A stretch of DNA of 64,000 nucleotides from Faecalibacter sp. LW9 (lineage in GTDB: Bacteria > Bacteroidota > Bacteroidia > Flavobacteriales > Weeksellaceae), in the NCBI RefSeq assembly GCF_034661295.1, contig NZ_CP141062.1, positions 2,356,001-2,420,000 on the forward strand, written 5' to 3'. Below the pieces are notes generated by a model. It saw only the letters and a list, made by a program, of their open reading frames with translations. It did not search any database and was not told the origin of the DNA. Of the stretch, positions 53,941-63,637 are shown in pieces. Each line of letters begins with the position of its first letter. The stretch's first letter is position 1. The translations under genes and the position numbers were made by a program.

Positions 53941-54675
53941 TTAATTAGTTCCGAAACTTGTTTTAACAGTGATTTGTGCGGTTTTTTGACGTGATGTGGT
54001 ATTGAATGATCCTCCATAAGAATAATCTTCATTATCATTTTTACCAGTAATTTGAAAGATTCCTAAATCAGCTTTTTTCAAATCACCTAATTTACTTCCG
54101 GCTTTTGTAGCAATATTCTCAGCACGTTGTTTTGCATTTTCTGATGCTTGTGCGATTAACTCTAATTTCAAATCTTCTAATTTTGAATAATAGTAATTTG
54201 GATTAGAAGAATTTAATTCAATTCCTTGACTTATAAGGTTTGAAATTTCTCTCGAGGCTTTTTCAATTTTATCCAAATCTTGCGATTCAATAGTAACATC
54301 TTGTGATAAAATGTAGCCATTAAAACTACTGATAGAGTTTCCGTTAACATCAGTACCATATTGCATATCTTTTGTAATATTTACTGCTTCAAAAACAATT
54401 TCATTGGTTTTAATTCCTTGTGAAATTAAAAAGTTTTTAACTACATTTTGATCCTGTTTTAATTGATCTGAAGCACTTTTTAAATCAAAATTATTTCGAC
54501 TGTATGTAGCTCTCCATTTTACTAAATCGGCATCAAAGTCTTTTAATGCATTTCCAGTAACATTAATATTTTCGTTGCTTGTAAATTTATATTTATAAGC
54601 ATTTGCTATCGTAATTGAAGCTAAGATTATACCGATTGCAGCAATTATAGTTACAATCAAAGGCGTTTTGTTCAT
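53941..54675 (-). CDS. SIMPL-domain (DUF541) protein
   Basis: 244 aa. One N-terminal hydrophobic segment (TPLIVTIIAAIGIILASITIA), then the SIMPL core (ENINVTGNALKDFDADLVKWRATY and ISQGIKTNEI), ending in a QITVKTSFG strand. Members are periplasmic or membrane-linked and are thought to help cell-envelope stress tolerance; the mechanism is not known. Confidence 0.85.
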   Translation of the reverse strand: MNKTPLIVTIIAAIGIILASITIANAYKYKFTSNENINVTGNALKDFDADLVKWRATYSRNNFDLKSASDQLKQDQNVVKNFLISQGIKTNEIVFEAVNITKDMQYGTDVNGNSISSFNGYILSQDVTIESQDLDKIEKASREISNLISQGIELNSSNPNYYYSKLEDLKLELIAQASENAKQRAENIATKAGSKLGDLKKADLGIFQITGKNDNEDYSYGGSFNTTSRQKTAQITVKTSFGTN

Positions 54676-54751
54676 TTTTTTTAATTGAATTAAGGTTATA
54701 AATCAGTTAATTCAAATGACATGCCAAATCTTAAATAAATGTTAATAAAAG

Positions 54752-55360
54752 CTATTTCATTACAAATAAGACTAATTCACCAGAAGAATAGGTGATTTTA
54801 ACCTTATTTGTTATCGCTTTATTTCTCGTACCTATTCTTTCTAATAAATTTAAATCTTCGTTATTTAAAGGATATAAAAGTCCTGTTGTAGTAATACCTT
54901 TTGTTTCTGGGAATGGTACTAATGAAATTATTTTTTCGGCAACATTTTCTAACGTGAAATGTTTAGGAATAAAATTATAGGTAGAATAATTATCTATAAA
55001 CTGAATTAATAAACGATCCTTGAATTTATACGCAGCATTTAAATTTCCAAGAAAATGATCTTGTTGTTTACCGCTTGCTCCAAAAACATCTACAGAAGTA
55101 AAGTTCTGATCAACGATAATTTGAAGAACTTTCTCAAAATCTGTAAAGTTTTGATCTGGAGTATGTATAACTTCTACATTTTTAGGGAATGAAGTTGTAC
55201 TGATAGAATCAAAATCACCAGCTATAACATCGGGCACAATGCCCAATGTTTTCAAGTAATTGTATGATCCATCCGTACAATATATTTTTTGATATTCTGA
55301 TAGGTTTGGTACGTCTGTAGGTTCTTCACCATTCAAGAATAAAATAACCTTATTATTCAC
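54752..55360 (-). CDS. thiN: Thiamine pyrophosphokinase
   Basis: About 202 aa from a GTG at 55360 (VNNKVILFLNGEEP), which overlaps the end of the adenosyltransferase gene by 8 bp; an ATG at 55402 overlaps it by 50 bp. Signature: IYCTDGSYNYLKTLGIVPDVIAGDFDSI with the nucleotide-binding Asp and the GDxDS motif, and VDVFGASGKQQDHFLGN. It turns thiamine and ATP into thiamine diphosphate. Confidence 0.85.
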   Translation of the reverse strand: MNNKVILFLNGEEPTDVPNLSEYQKIYCTDGSYNYLKTLGIVPDVIAGDFDSISTTSFPKNVEVIHTPDQNFTDFEKVLQIIVDQNFTSVDVFGASGKQQDHFLGNLNAAYKFKDRLLIQFIDNYSTYNFIPKHFTLENVAEKIISLVPFPETKGITTTGLLYPLNNEDLNLLERIGTRNKAITNKVKITYSSGELVLFVMK

Positions 55361-55919
55361 CGGGAATCCATTTAATGTCTTCGTGTGCGTTATCCTTTGC
55401 AATTTTTCGAGCGATTGTAAACAAGTAATCCGATAAGCGATTCACATATTTCGCTATTTCAGGACGTACCGTTTCTTCATGACCCAATGCCACAATTAAT
55501 CGTTCTGCCCTGCGACATATACAACGCGCCACATGAGCATGTGAACTGGCTTGATTACCCCCTGGAAGTATAAAATGGGTCATCACTTCTAATTCTGCAT
55601 CAATAGCATCAATCCAATGTTCCATCGTTTCAATTGCAGATTCATCAATCATGACTTTCAATCGAGGTTGACCATTAGCCAACATGACTTTATCCGATGG
55701 TGTAGCCAATTCTGCACCTATATTAAATAAATCTTTTTGAATGGAAATCAACTGATCATATAAAATGCTATCCAAAGGATATGATCGTATTAAACCAATA
55801 TAAGAATTCAGTTCATCCACTGTTCCATAAGATTCAATTCGGATATGATCTTTGTTGACCTTCGTTCCTCCATATAAAGATGTAGTTCCTTTATCTCCTG
55901 TTTTTGTGTAAATTTTCAT
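55353..55919 (-). CDS. ATP:cob(I)alamin adenosyltransferase (PduO type)
   Basis: 188 aa. The opening MKIYTKTGDKGTTSLYGGTKV is the ATP-binding motif, and the core has SHAHVARCICRRAER and RLSDYLFTIAR. It makes adenosylcobalamin from cobalamin. The thiN gene overlaps its end by 8 bp. Confidence 0.93.
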   Translation of the reverse strand: MKIYTKTGDKGTTSLYGGTKVNKDHIRIESYGTVDELNSYIGLIRSYPLDSILYDQLISIQKDLFNIGAELATPSDKVMLANGQPRLKVMIDESAIETMEHWIDAIDAELEVMTHFILPGGNQASSHAHVARCICRRAERLIVALGHEETVRPEIAKYVNRLSDYLFTIARKIAKDNAHEDIKWIPGE

Positions 55920-55945
55920 GGTGTTGGGTTTGAATGATAAATGTA

Positions 55946-57163
55946 CTATTTATTCCCGATTAATTTCTTAACCGTAATTTTAAATCCAATGGCCGTAATC
56001 AATAAGACGATAGCTGTGGCAAACCACAAAATCTCGAAATTAAATTTCGTTGCGATAATTGTTCCTAAAAATGGGGATACAATAAAAGCTAAAGCGCCTG
56101 ATAATCCATTTAATCCCATATATGCACCTTTGTTATTAATCCCTGCTCGTAATGCTGTAACCGTGGATAAAAATGGTAAAACCAACATTTCTCCGATACT
56201 CATTAAGAAAATGGCCATATACATAATGATTAAATGATGTGTAAATCCGAAGATCGAATAACTGATTGCTGTAACAATGGAACCGTAAAAAAGAATGTCT
56301 ACTATTGTAAACTTCTTTTCTGCCCAATGCACCAATAACATCTCTAATAAAAACACACAGAATCCACTAAATCCGATTAATAACCCGATTTCGTTTTGAG
56401 TTAATCGGACTTCTTCTTTATAAAACAGTGGTAAAGTGTTTAAAATTTGAAAGAATGCAATACAGAATGTAGAACAGAAAAGTGTAAACAAGATGAATGG
56501 GACATCAGTATAAGCATTTCGTTCTTTTGTTTCGGATGCATTCGTTTCTTCTTGCACATCATCCACTTCATTACGCTCTTTACGATTATAAAAGAAAGCG
56601 ATAAAGGCGATTCCTGCGACTAATGCAGCAAAACCGTTGCAATAAAATAATAAATCATATGAATAGTTGGATAAAAAACCACCCATGGCAGGACCAAATG
56701 AAAATCCCAGATTAACCGCCATACGATTTAAGGAAAATGCACGTGTAATATTTTCTTTTTTCGCATATTTAGTGATCGCTACTGAATTGGCAGGTAAAAA
56801 CGCCATCGTAATTGCGCTTAAAATCAACATCATAATTGAGGCGGATTCCAAAGTCTGAAATTGAGGTAATATGGCATACAATGGGGCACTTACCAATAAA
56901 CTTAAGGCTTGCACTTTGAAATTCCCTAATTTATCGGTTAAGAAACCACCTAAAAATGACCCAATTAATGATCCGATTCCAAAACAACTTAATACGATAC
57001 CTGAATCCTTTAACGAAAATCCTAATTTATCCGTTAAATAAATTCCAAGAAATGGTAAAACCATAGAACCCGTACGATTCAACAGCATTACAATAGCCAA
57101 CATCCAAGATTCTTTCGATAAACCACTGTAAGAATCTACATATATTTTTAATATCTTATTCAT
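55946..57163 (-). CDS. MFS transporter
   Basis: 405 aa, twelve hydrophobic segments. The loop 2-3 motif is present as GSFLGGFLTDKLGNFK, and a similar GFLSNYSYDLLFYCNG segment follows. Substrate unknown; it resembles drug or sugar efflux proteins. It stands alone on the minus strand, 26 bp from the adenosyltransferase gene. Confidence 0.88.
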   Translation of the reverse strand: MNKILKIYVDSYSGLSKESWMLAIVMLLNRTGSMVLPFLGIYLTDKLGFSLKDSGIVLSCFGIGSLIGSFLGGFLTDKLGNFKVQALSLLVSAPLYAILPQFQTLESASIMMLILSAITMAFLPANSVAITKYAKKENITRAFSLNRMAVNLGFSFGPAMGGFLSNYSYDLLFYCNGFAALVAGIAFIAFFYNRKERNEVDDVQEETNASETKERNAYTDVPFILFTLFCSTFCIAFFQILNTLPLFYKEEVRLTQNEIGLLIGFSGFCVFLLEMLLVHWAEKKFTIVDILFYGSIVTAISYSIFGFTHHLIIMYMAIFLMSIGEMLVLPFLSTVTALRAGINNKGAYMGLNGLSGALAFIVSPFLGTIIATKFNFEILWFATAIVLLITAIGFKITVKKLIGNK

Positions 57164-57217
57164 AGTATTGATTTGCGCTGCAAAAATAAGATGTATTTTA
57201 TTAATTCATTCGATTAA

Positions 57218-57248
57218 TTGTGCTTTAATCTTAGTTTTTATACTTTTG
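57218..57248 (+). promoter_or_regulatory. Bacteroidota-type promoter
   Basis: TTG at 57218-57220, a 20-bp spacer and TACTTTTG at 57241-57248, before the ATG at 57275. Confidence 0.6.
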
Positions 57249-57274
57249 GGAAAATCAGTTCAAAATTTCCGTTT

Positions 57275-58135
57275 ATGTTTCATTATTTATTGCTCAAAAT
57301 TCTGTTTACACTGCAAGGTTTAGGTGCTGCTTCAGGAATTGTAGTGGTCGACCAAAAGGTTTATGTGGTGGCCGATGATCGAGCATTTCTGTATCAATAT
57401 GATCAAAAGACTGGAATGCAACAAAATTTTCCGTTTGATACTGCGATACCTATCGATCAAATGAACCGTAAGGATAAATTAGATTTAGAGTCTTTGGTAC
57501 ATATAAAAGGATCATTGTATGCACTTGGTTCTGGTTCGAAAGATAATCGAAATGAATTACACCATTTTGATTTGAAACAGCAAACGATGACACGTTATTC
57601 GGTGGCTGAAGTTTATAAAAAATTAAGAAAAGCATTTGCAATCGAAGCTAAAGATTTTAATATCGAAGGTTTTGCATACCACAAAGGAAAAAGTTATTTG
57701 TTTAATCGTGGAAATGGAAAAAATAAACGGAATGGAATATTTATTTTTGAAGGTTTGCCCCATAAAACAAATTTATCGCAAGCGGTATTCATTCCAATTC
57801 AATTACCTACGATAAAAAATGAATTAACTACGTTTTCAGATGCAATTATTGTCAAGAATAAAATTATATTTACGGCTACAATAGAGTCTGAATCCACGGT
57901 TCAAAAGGATGGTGAAGTAAAAGAATCCATTGTTGGAGTGATAAATCGGAAAACATTTGCCATAGAAAAATACCATATTATTTCTGAAAAGCAGAAAATC
58001 GAAGGATTAGCTTTACAATCACATTCAAAGAAAGGGTATACATTTTTACTGTGCGAAGACAATGATGATGCTTTATTAAACCATTCTAAAATTTATGAAC
58101 TTAAATTAACCAATGATTTCGACTTAATACAATAA
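57275..58135 (+). CDS. Uncharacterised beta-propeller-like protein (DUF6929-like)
   Basis: 286 aa from the ATG at 57275 (MFHYLLLKILFTLQG). The first 20 residues are hydrophobic, so it may be exported or membrane-bound. The repeat-like pattern (VVDQKVYVVADDRAFLYQYD, SLVHIKGSLYALGSGSKDNRNELHHFDL, IEGLALQSHSKKGYTFLLCEDND) suggests a beta-propeller. The family name is from memory. Role unknown. Confidence 0.65.
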   Translation: MFHYLLLKILFTLQGLGAASGIVVVDQKVYVVADDRAFLYQYDQKTGMQQNFPFDTAIPIDQMNRKDKLDLESLVHIKGSLYALGSGSKDNRNELHHFDLKQQTMTRYSVAEVYKKLRKAFAIEAKDFNIEGFAYHKGKSYLFNRGNGKNKRNGIFIFEGLPHKTNLSQAVFIPIQLPTIKNELTTFSDAIIVKNKIIFTATIESESTVQKDGEVKESIVGVINRKTFAIEKYHIISEKQKIEGLALQSHSKKGYTFLLCEDNDDALLNHSKIYELKLTNDFDLIQ

Positions 58136-58211
58136 AATCAACAATAAATTATATTTTAAACACTCAATTTTAAATTAATCGGTCAGATGTCGCGAGAATC
58201 TTAACAATTTA

Positions 58212-58243
58212 TTGTGAAAGTTTTCTTAAGACTATTATATTTG
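58212..58243 (+). promoter_or_regulatory. Promoter of secDF
   Basis: TTG at 58212-58214, a 21-bp spacer and TATATTTG at 58236-58243, 32 bp before the start codon. Confidence 0.65.
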
Positions 58244-58274
58244 CCCGTTAAAAATTATTTTTAAAGACACAATT

Positions 58275-61178
58275 ATGCGAGGAAAAGGGCTGATTGCGAT
58301 ATTTGCAATTATTTTAGGTCTTTTGTGTATCAAGCAGCTTAGCTACACTTGGTATACAAACAAAGTCGAGAGCGAAGCCAAGCGTCTAGCAACTAAACCA
58401 GCAGACGAACAACGCGTTTTAGACAGTTTAGCACAACACCCATTAGATTTAGGAATCATTACATATGATTACAATGATGCTAAAAACAAAGAGGTTAACT
58501 TAGGTTTAGATTTAAAAGGGGGGATCAACGTGATCTTACAAGTATCTGAACGTGATTTAATTGAAAATTTAGCAGCTAAATCAGAAAATCCAATGCTTAC
58601 AACAGCATTAGATAATGCTGATGTTGCACACAAATCAAATGGGAATGTTCCTTATGTTGAATTATTCTTCAACGAATTTGATAAATTAAAAGGAGCGACA
58701 AAATATGCAGCTCCAGATATCTTTGGGAACAAAGCGAATGCTGATAAAATTGCTTTTAATGCTTCTGATGATCAAGTAAAAGAAGTGATTCGTAAAGATG
58801 TAGAAGCGAAAGTTGCTACAGCTTACCAAGTGATTAGTTCTCGTATCAACCAATTTGGGGTAGTAGAACCAGTAATTCAACGTTTAGGGGATAAAGGAGA
58901 CGGACGCATCTTAGTTGAGTTACCAGGTGTTTCGGATACTGATCGTGTAAAAAAAATATTACAATCAACAGCAAAATTAGAATTCTGGCAAGCTGTACGT
59001 GGGGATCAAACGGTTATTTCTCATTTCTTAGGAATTAAAACAGATAAATACAATGTGATCAACCAAGCGACAGGTAAACCATATGCCAACTTAGGAGAAG
59101 TGTTACAACCTGCAGGTTCTAACGCAAGTTTCTATGTTAGTATTGCAGATACGGCTGTTGTTAATCGAGTGTTAGCGGATAAAGAGGTAATGACAAAATT
59201 ACCAAACAATATTCGTAATTATAAATATGCATATTCTAATAAAGCATTAGAATTAGTTCCTGGAACTAAAATGTTAGAATTATACGCTTTAAAAGGAGCG
59301 AATGGTACTAAAGAACCTTTATTAACAGGGGATAAAGTGGCATCTGCTTCAGGTGAACGTAATGCAGGTTCTATTGCAAACGAACCAGTTGTTTCAATGC
59401 AAATGAATCAACAAGGTGCTCAAGAATGGGCTAGAATTACAGATGAATTAAAACCTGCAGGTCCTGGTCAATTAGGACAAGGGGTAGCTATCGTTTTAGA
59501 TAATTTAGTGTATTCAGCTCCTAATATTAATGATAAAATTTCTGGAGGTTCTTCAATGATTTCTGGATCGTTTACATTAGAAGAAGCAAAAGATTTAGCG
59601 AATATTTTACAAGCCGGTTCATTACCTGCTTCATCTAAAATTGTTTCTGCAGAGGTGGTAGGACCATCATTAGGACAAGAAGCAATTACGTCTTCTGTAA
59701 TTGCATTTGCTGCAGCATTCACTATTGTATTGGTTTGGATGGTATTCTATTACAGCCGTGCAGGTATTTATGCCAATGTAGCTTTAGTAGTAAACTTATT
59801 ATTCTTATTAGGATTCTTAGTATCATTAAAAGCGACATTATCTTTACCAGGGATCGCCGGGATTATTTTAACGTTAGTAACAGGTATGGATGCTAACATT
59901 ATTATTTACGAGCGTGTAAAAGAAGAAATTCGTAAAGGAAAATCCTTACGTCAAGCAGTTGATTTTGCTTATTCATGGAAAGGTGCATTATCCGCTATTA
60001 TTGATGCGAATGTAACTTCATTCTTAACGGCATTAGTATTATTCTTCTTAGGGAAAGGACCAGTAGTTGGTTTCGCAACAACATTTATGATTGGGGTCTT
60101 AACTTCTACTTTTACAGCTATTTTTATTACACGTTATTTCGTGGAGTCTCGTATGGCGAAAGGAAAAGAAGTGGCTTTCTTCACGAATTTTACAGCTCAT
60201 TGGTTACAGAATATTCATGTTGATATTTTAAAGAAACGTAAAGTTACTTATATCATTTCTACAGTTTTAGTAATCGCTTCTTTAGTTTCTATTTTTACGA
60301 AAGGATTTGATTTAGGTATTGAATTCAAAGGAGGTCGTACGTATACTGTTCGTTTTGATCAAAATGTAGAAGCAAATAAAATTGCTGATGAATTAGGGAA
60401 AGTATTTGTTGTTGATGGAGAAGAGGTAGTACCACAAGTGAAAACGTATGGTGGAGCTAACCAAGTGAAAATTACAACTTCATACAAAGCGGATCAAGAA
60501 GGTACAGAGGTAGATGATGAAATCAAAGCAAAATTATTTGAAGGATTAAAACCTTATTTACCACAAGGATTATCGACAAAAGATTTCTCTGAAGATAATG
60601 CAACAATTGGTTTAATGTCTTCTGCGAAAGTAGGACCAACAATTGCAGATGATACAACACGTGCTTCATTTATTGCAGTTGCATTAGCATTATTAATTAC
60701 AGGTGCTTATATTTTTATTCGATTCAGAAACTGGCAGTATTCAGTATCTACGATTTTAGCATTAGCACACGATGTGATTATTGTTTTAGGTATCTTCTCT
60801 TTCTTAAGAACGTGGATGCCATTCAATATGGAAATTGATCAATCGTTTATTGCAGCGATTTTAACAGTAATTGGATATTCATTAAATGATACCATCATTA
60901 TCTTAGACCGTATTCGTGAGAATTTAGGATATAAAAAATCAGATACATTCTATACAATTATTAATGATTCTACAAGTACTACATTATCGCGTACAATTAA
61001 TACGTCTTTATCAACTTTCTTAATTGTATTATGTATTTTCATCTTCGGTGGAGATTCAATTAAAGGATTTATGTTTGCGATGTTAGTGGGTGTAGCTATC
61101 GGTACATTCTCTTCATTATTCGTAGCATCACCGTTATTATACGATATGACAGGAGAAAATAAAAAGCCAAAAGCTTAA
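58275..61178 (+). CDS. secDF: Fused protein-export protein SecDF
   Basis: 967 aa, SecD (about 1-600) and SecF (about 640-967) in one protein, as is usual in Bacteroidota. Each half has a GIDLKGG-type periplasmic motif (LGLDLKGGINV; LGIEFKGGRTY) and six membrane helices with D and R of the proton path. TGMDANIIIYERVKEEI and YSLNDTIIILDRIRENL are the SecD and SecF signatures. It pulls preproteins out of the Sec channel using the proton gradient. Confidence 0.97.
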   Translation: MRGKGLIAIFAIILGLLCIKQLSYTWYTNKVESEAKRLATKPADEQRVLDSLAQHPLDLGIITYDYNDAKNKEVNLGLDLKGGINVILQVSERDLIENLAAKSENPMLTTALDNADVAHKSNGNVPYVELFFNEFDKLKGATKYAAPDIFGNKANADKIAFNASDDQVKEVIRKDVEAKVATAYQVISSRINQFGVVEPVIQRLGDKGDGRILVELPGVSDTDRVKKILQSTAKLEFWQAVRGDQTVISHFLGIKTDKYNVINQATGKPYANLGEVLQPAGSNASFYVSIADTAVVNRVLADKEVMTKLPNNIRNYKYAYSNKALELVPGTKMLELYALKGANGTKEPLLTGDKVASASGERNAGSIANEPVVSMQMNQQGAQEWARITDELKPAGPGQLGQGVAIVLDNLVYSAPNINDKISGGSSMISGSFTLEEAKDLANILQAGSLPASSKIVSAEVVGPSLGQEAITSSVIAFAAAFTIVLVWMVFYYSRAGIYANVALVVNLLFLLGFLVSLKATLSLPGIAGIILTLVTGMDANIIIYERVKEEIRKGKSLRQAVDFAYSWKGALSAIIDANVTSFLTALVLFFLGKGPVVGFATTFMIGVLTSTFTAIFITRYFVESRMAKGKEVAFFTNFTAHWLQNIHVDILKKRKVTYIISTVLVIASLVSIFTKGFDLGIEFKGGRTYTVRFDQNVEANKIADELGKVFVVDGEEVVPQVKTYGGANQVKITTSYKADQEGTEVDDEIKAKLFEGLKPYLPQGLSTKDFSEDNATIGLMSSAKVGPTIADDTTRASFIAVALALLITGAYIFIRFRNWQYSVSTILALAHDVIIVLGIFSFLRTWMPFNMEIDQSFIAAILTVIGYSLNDTIIILDRIRENLGYKKSDTFYTIINDSTSTTLSRTINTSLSTFLIVLCIFIFGGDSIKGFMFAMLVGVAIGTFSSLFVASPLLYDMTGENKKPKA

Positions 61179-61200
61179 TTTTAAAAATAATTTTATAAAA

Positions 61201-61228
61201 AACCGCCAAGTTTATTGGCGGTTTTTTT
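61201..61228 (+). terminator. Terminator after secDF
   Basis: 9-bp arms AACCGCCAA and TTGGCGGTT with a 5-nt loop and a T run. Confidence 0.9.
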
Positions 61229-61266
61229 GTTTTTGTACCTTTGTCCTTTAAATTTGTAGTGTGAAT

Positions 61267-61731
61267 ATGTTAGTGATATACCCCGCTTTCCTAGAATTTA
61301 AGGAAATTATGATCATCTTAGTGGTGGCCGTTGTTATTTTTGGTCCAAATAAGATTCCCGAAATTGCTCGTGGATTAGGACAAGCTGTCCGTAAGATGAA
61401 AGAAGCTACAGAAGATATTAAGCAAGAAATCATGAACCCTGTGTCGGATTTGGATCCAACCAAAGAGATTCGTGAAACGATAGCTGATTTGGATCCGACC
61501 AAACAAATCCAAGATGCTTTTCAGTCTGCCGATCCTTCAAAAGATATTACTCGTGCATTGGAAGATCCTATCAATGATTTTGAAAAATCAGTGATGGGAA
61601 TGGAAGAGCAAGAAGGTACTGCAACTGATCAACCCGTAAAAGACATTAAAGAAACAATCGAAATTGCGAAATCTGAAATTGAAATTCAGGCAGAGCAAGA
61701 GTTGGGGAGTGGAGGTTCAGTTAGTCGATAA
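61267..61731 (+). CDS. tatA: Sec-independent translocase TatA/TatB-like protein
   Basis: About 154 aa from the ATG at 61267; a GTG at 61261 is the other option. One membrane helix (EIMIILVVAVVIFGPNKIPEIARGLG) followed by an amphipathic helix is the TatA/TatE signature. The tail is unusually long and acidic and has three near-repeats DLDPTKEIRE / DLDPTKQIQD / SADPSKDITR. It forms the Tat pore for folded proteins. The PAP2 gene follows with a 1-bp overlap. Confidence 0.9.
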   Translation: MLVIYPAFLEFKEIMIILVVAVVIFGPNKIPEIARGLGQAVRKMKEATEDIKQEIMNPVSDLDPTKEIRETIADLDPTKQIQDAFQSADPSKDITRALEDPINDFEKSVMGMEEQEGTATDQPVKDIKETIEIAKSEIEIQAEQELGSGGSVSR

Positions 61732-62309
61732 TGGTACAAGATTTTTTTAATTGGGATGTAAATATCTTTTTATATTTCAATAATTTAGGGAGTCCACAAT
61801 GGGATGCTTTTTGGTTATTGATTACGGAAAAGGAAACTTGGATTCCATTATATGTAATTTTCCTGATTTTATTGTATTTAAAATTTGGATGGAAAAAGAC
61901 CTTAGTGGCTGGAATTTGTATTGCATTAATGATTACTTGTGCTGATCAATTTACGAATATTTTAAAAAATTATTTTCAAAGATACAGACCCTGTCATAAT
62001 CCTGATATCCAAGGAATGTTTCGTGCCATAGGTTGTAAGGGAAGAGGCATGTATGGTTTTACATCTGCTCATGCATCCAATCATGTAGCAGTAGCAATTT
62101 TTGTGGGAGTCGTACTGAAAAAACATTACAAATACTTGATTTACATTTTATTATTTTGGGCAATGATGATTGCTTACAGTCGAGTATATGTTGGTGTACA
62201 TTACACTGGCGATATATTCTTTGGAATGTTGATTGGCGTAGTATTTGGTATTGGATTTTTATATTTATACAATTACATTATCAAAAAATATAAATCAAAA
62301 TTAGATTAA
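61731..62309 (+). CDS. PAP2-family membrane phosphatase
   Basis: 192 aa, five or six membrane segments. The three PAP2 motifs are visible: KNYFQRYRP, SAHASNHVA (in place of PSGH) and SRVYVGVHYTGD. It removes phosphate from lipid phosphates such as undecaprenyl pyrophosphate or PA. It is in an operon with tatA. Confidence 0.9.
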   Translation: MVQDFFNWDVNIFLYFNNLGSPQWDAFWLLITEKETWIPLYVIFLILLYLKFGWKKTLVAGICIALMITCADQFTNILKNYFQRYRPCHNPDIQGMFRAIGCKGRGMYGFTSAHASNHVAVAIFVGVVLKKHYKYLIYILLFWAMMIAYSRVYVGVHYTGDIFFGMLIGVVFGIGFLYLYNYIIKKYKSKLD

Positions 62310-62332
62310 GATTTATTTACATATTTTAATGA

Positions 62333-62366
62333 AAAAGCTCAGATTATAGAATTAATCTGAGCTTTT
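62333..62366 (+). terminator. Terminator after the PAP2 gene
   Basis: 14-bp perfect arms (62333-62346 and 62353-62366) with a 6-nt loop, then T's. It is symmetrical enough to serve the convergent AI-2E gene as well. Confidence 0.9.
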
Positions 62367-62424
62367 TTTATGTTAAATAGAAATTGATATATTTTTAAGT
62401 TAAAGTATTACTGATTATAAATAC

Positions 62425-63585
62425 TTAATCTTCAGAATCCTTTATTTCTTGTTGTTTTTTAAAAAAGAGTCTTCTATTTTTTCTAAAATATTTTTCGACA
62501 TTAGGATTTAACTTTTCAGATTTTTCTTCACCTAATAAAAATCCCCATGGTTTTAACTCTGGTATATGATCAAAAATGATTTTACACATTGCTAAAATCG
62601 GTATCGATAAAAACATTCCCATAATACCCCATGTAAGTTCGCCAATAACTAATCCGATAATTATGATTAAAGAATTGACTTTTACTTTAGATCCTACAAT
62701 TTTAGGCATGACGATATTACCATCAATGGCATGTACGATGATAAAAGCAAGCAACAAAAGTAATACTTGACTTGGTGTGGCAGTAGCCAAAGTTAATATC
62801 ACCGAAATAATCAAAGAAAGGATGATCCCTACATAAGGAATAATATTAAATATACCAGTCATTAAAGCTAATACAAAACTATATTTGATTCCGATAATAG
62901 AAAATGCAATAAAACTTAATGCGAAGACAATAAGCATTTGTAAAAATAATCCAATCAAATATTGTTTAACCATATTTTGTGTCGTATAAATCACAGACAA
63001 AACATGTTTATGTTTTCGTTCATGAAAAATATAAAAAACAAAACGGATTAAATGTCTCCGATATATCAGGATAAATACGACATACAGAAAAGTAAATAAT
63101 ATCAGGATGGAATAGCGGGTTAAACCGCCAAGTATACGTTCGATAAAAAGAGTTCCAAAATCAAATGTTTTACTTAAATTTTCATTTAAGAAATTCATTT
63201 GCATACGCGAACTAATCCCAAAATTTTGATGTATCCATCGTTGAACAGTCTCAAATAATTCGATGACTTGTGCTTGGAAGCCAGGCCATTCATCAGAGAT
63301 GTCCAATAATTGGTTAATCAATAAATAGAATACACCGACAATCATTGCACAAAATAAAGTGGTTGTCACAATACTGGATACTACACGAGGCAGAAATAAA
63401 AATCGTTCCAATAAATTACAAAATGGAACCAATAATATGGAAATTAAAAATCCTAAAATTAAAGGAATAAGGATTGTTTGCCCAATAATGGCAAACCATC
63501 CCAATAGCAATATTGAAATTAGCGTACAAGCTAACTTCACATAAAAGGGGAGTTGTATGTATTTCTGTATCATGCAGTATAACAT
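62425..63585 (-). CDS. AI-2E family transporter (PerM-like)
   Basis: 386 aa, eight hydrophobic segments with the usual two-part layout: a first pair, a long soluble region, then the conserved GIFNIIPYVGIILS and later IVMPKIVGSKVKVNSLIIII. The family includes AI-2 exporters and Na+/H+ antiporters, so the substrate is open. The charged C-terminus has KNRRLFFKKQQEI. Confidence 0.9.
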   Translation of the reverse strand: MLYCMIQKYIQLPFYVKLACTLISILLLGWFAIIGQTILIPLILGFLISILLVPFCNLLERFLFLPRVVSSIVTTTLFCAMIVGVFYLLINQLLDISDEWPGFQAQVIELFETVQRWIHQNFGISSRMQMNFLNENLSKTFDFGTLFIERILGGLTRYSILILFTFLYVVFILIYRRHLIRFVFYIFHERKHKHVLSVIYTTQNMVKQYLIGLFLQMLIVFALSFIAFSIIGIKYSFVLALMTGIFNIIPYVGIILSLIISVILTLATATPSQVLLLLLAFIIVHAIDGNIVMPKIVGSKVKVNSLIIIIGLVIGELTWGIMGMFLSIPILAMCKIIFDHIPELKPWGFLLGEEKSEKLNPNVEKYFRKNRRLFFKKQQEIKDSED

Positions 63586-63588
63586 TTA

Positions 63589-63618
63589 AAAAAGCACTTA
63601 CAGAAGTAAGTGCTTTTT
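63589..63618 (-). terminator. Terminator of the S46 peptidase gene
   Basis: 13-bp perfect arms (63589-63601 and 63606-63618), 20 bp past the peptidase stop codon. Confidence 0.85.
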
Positions 63619-63637
63619 AAAGTTAATTGAAAATATC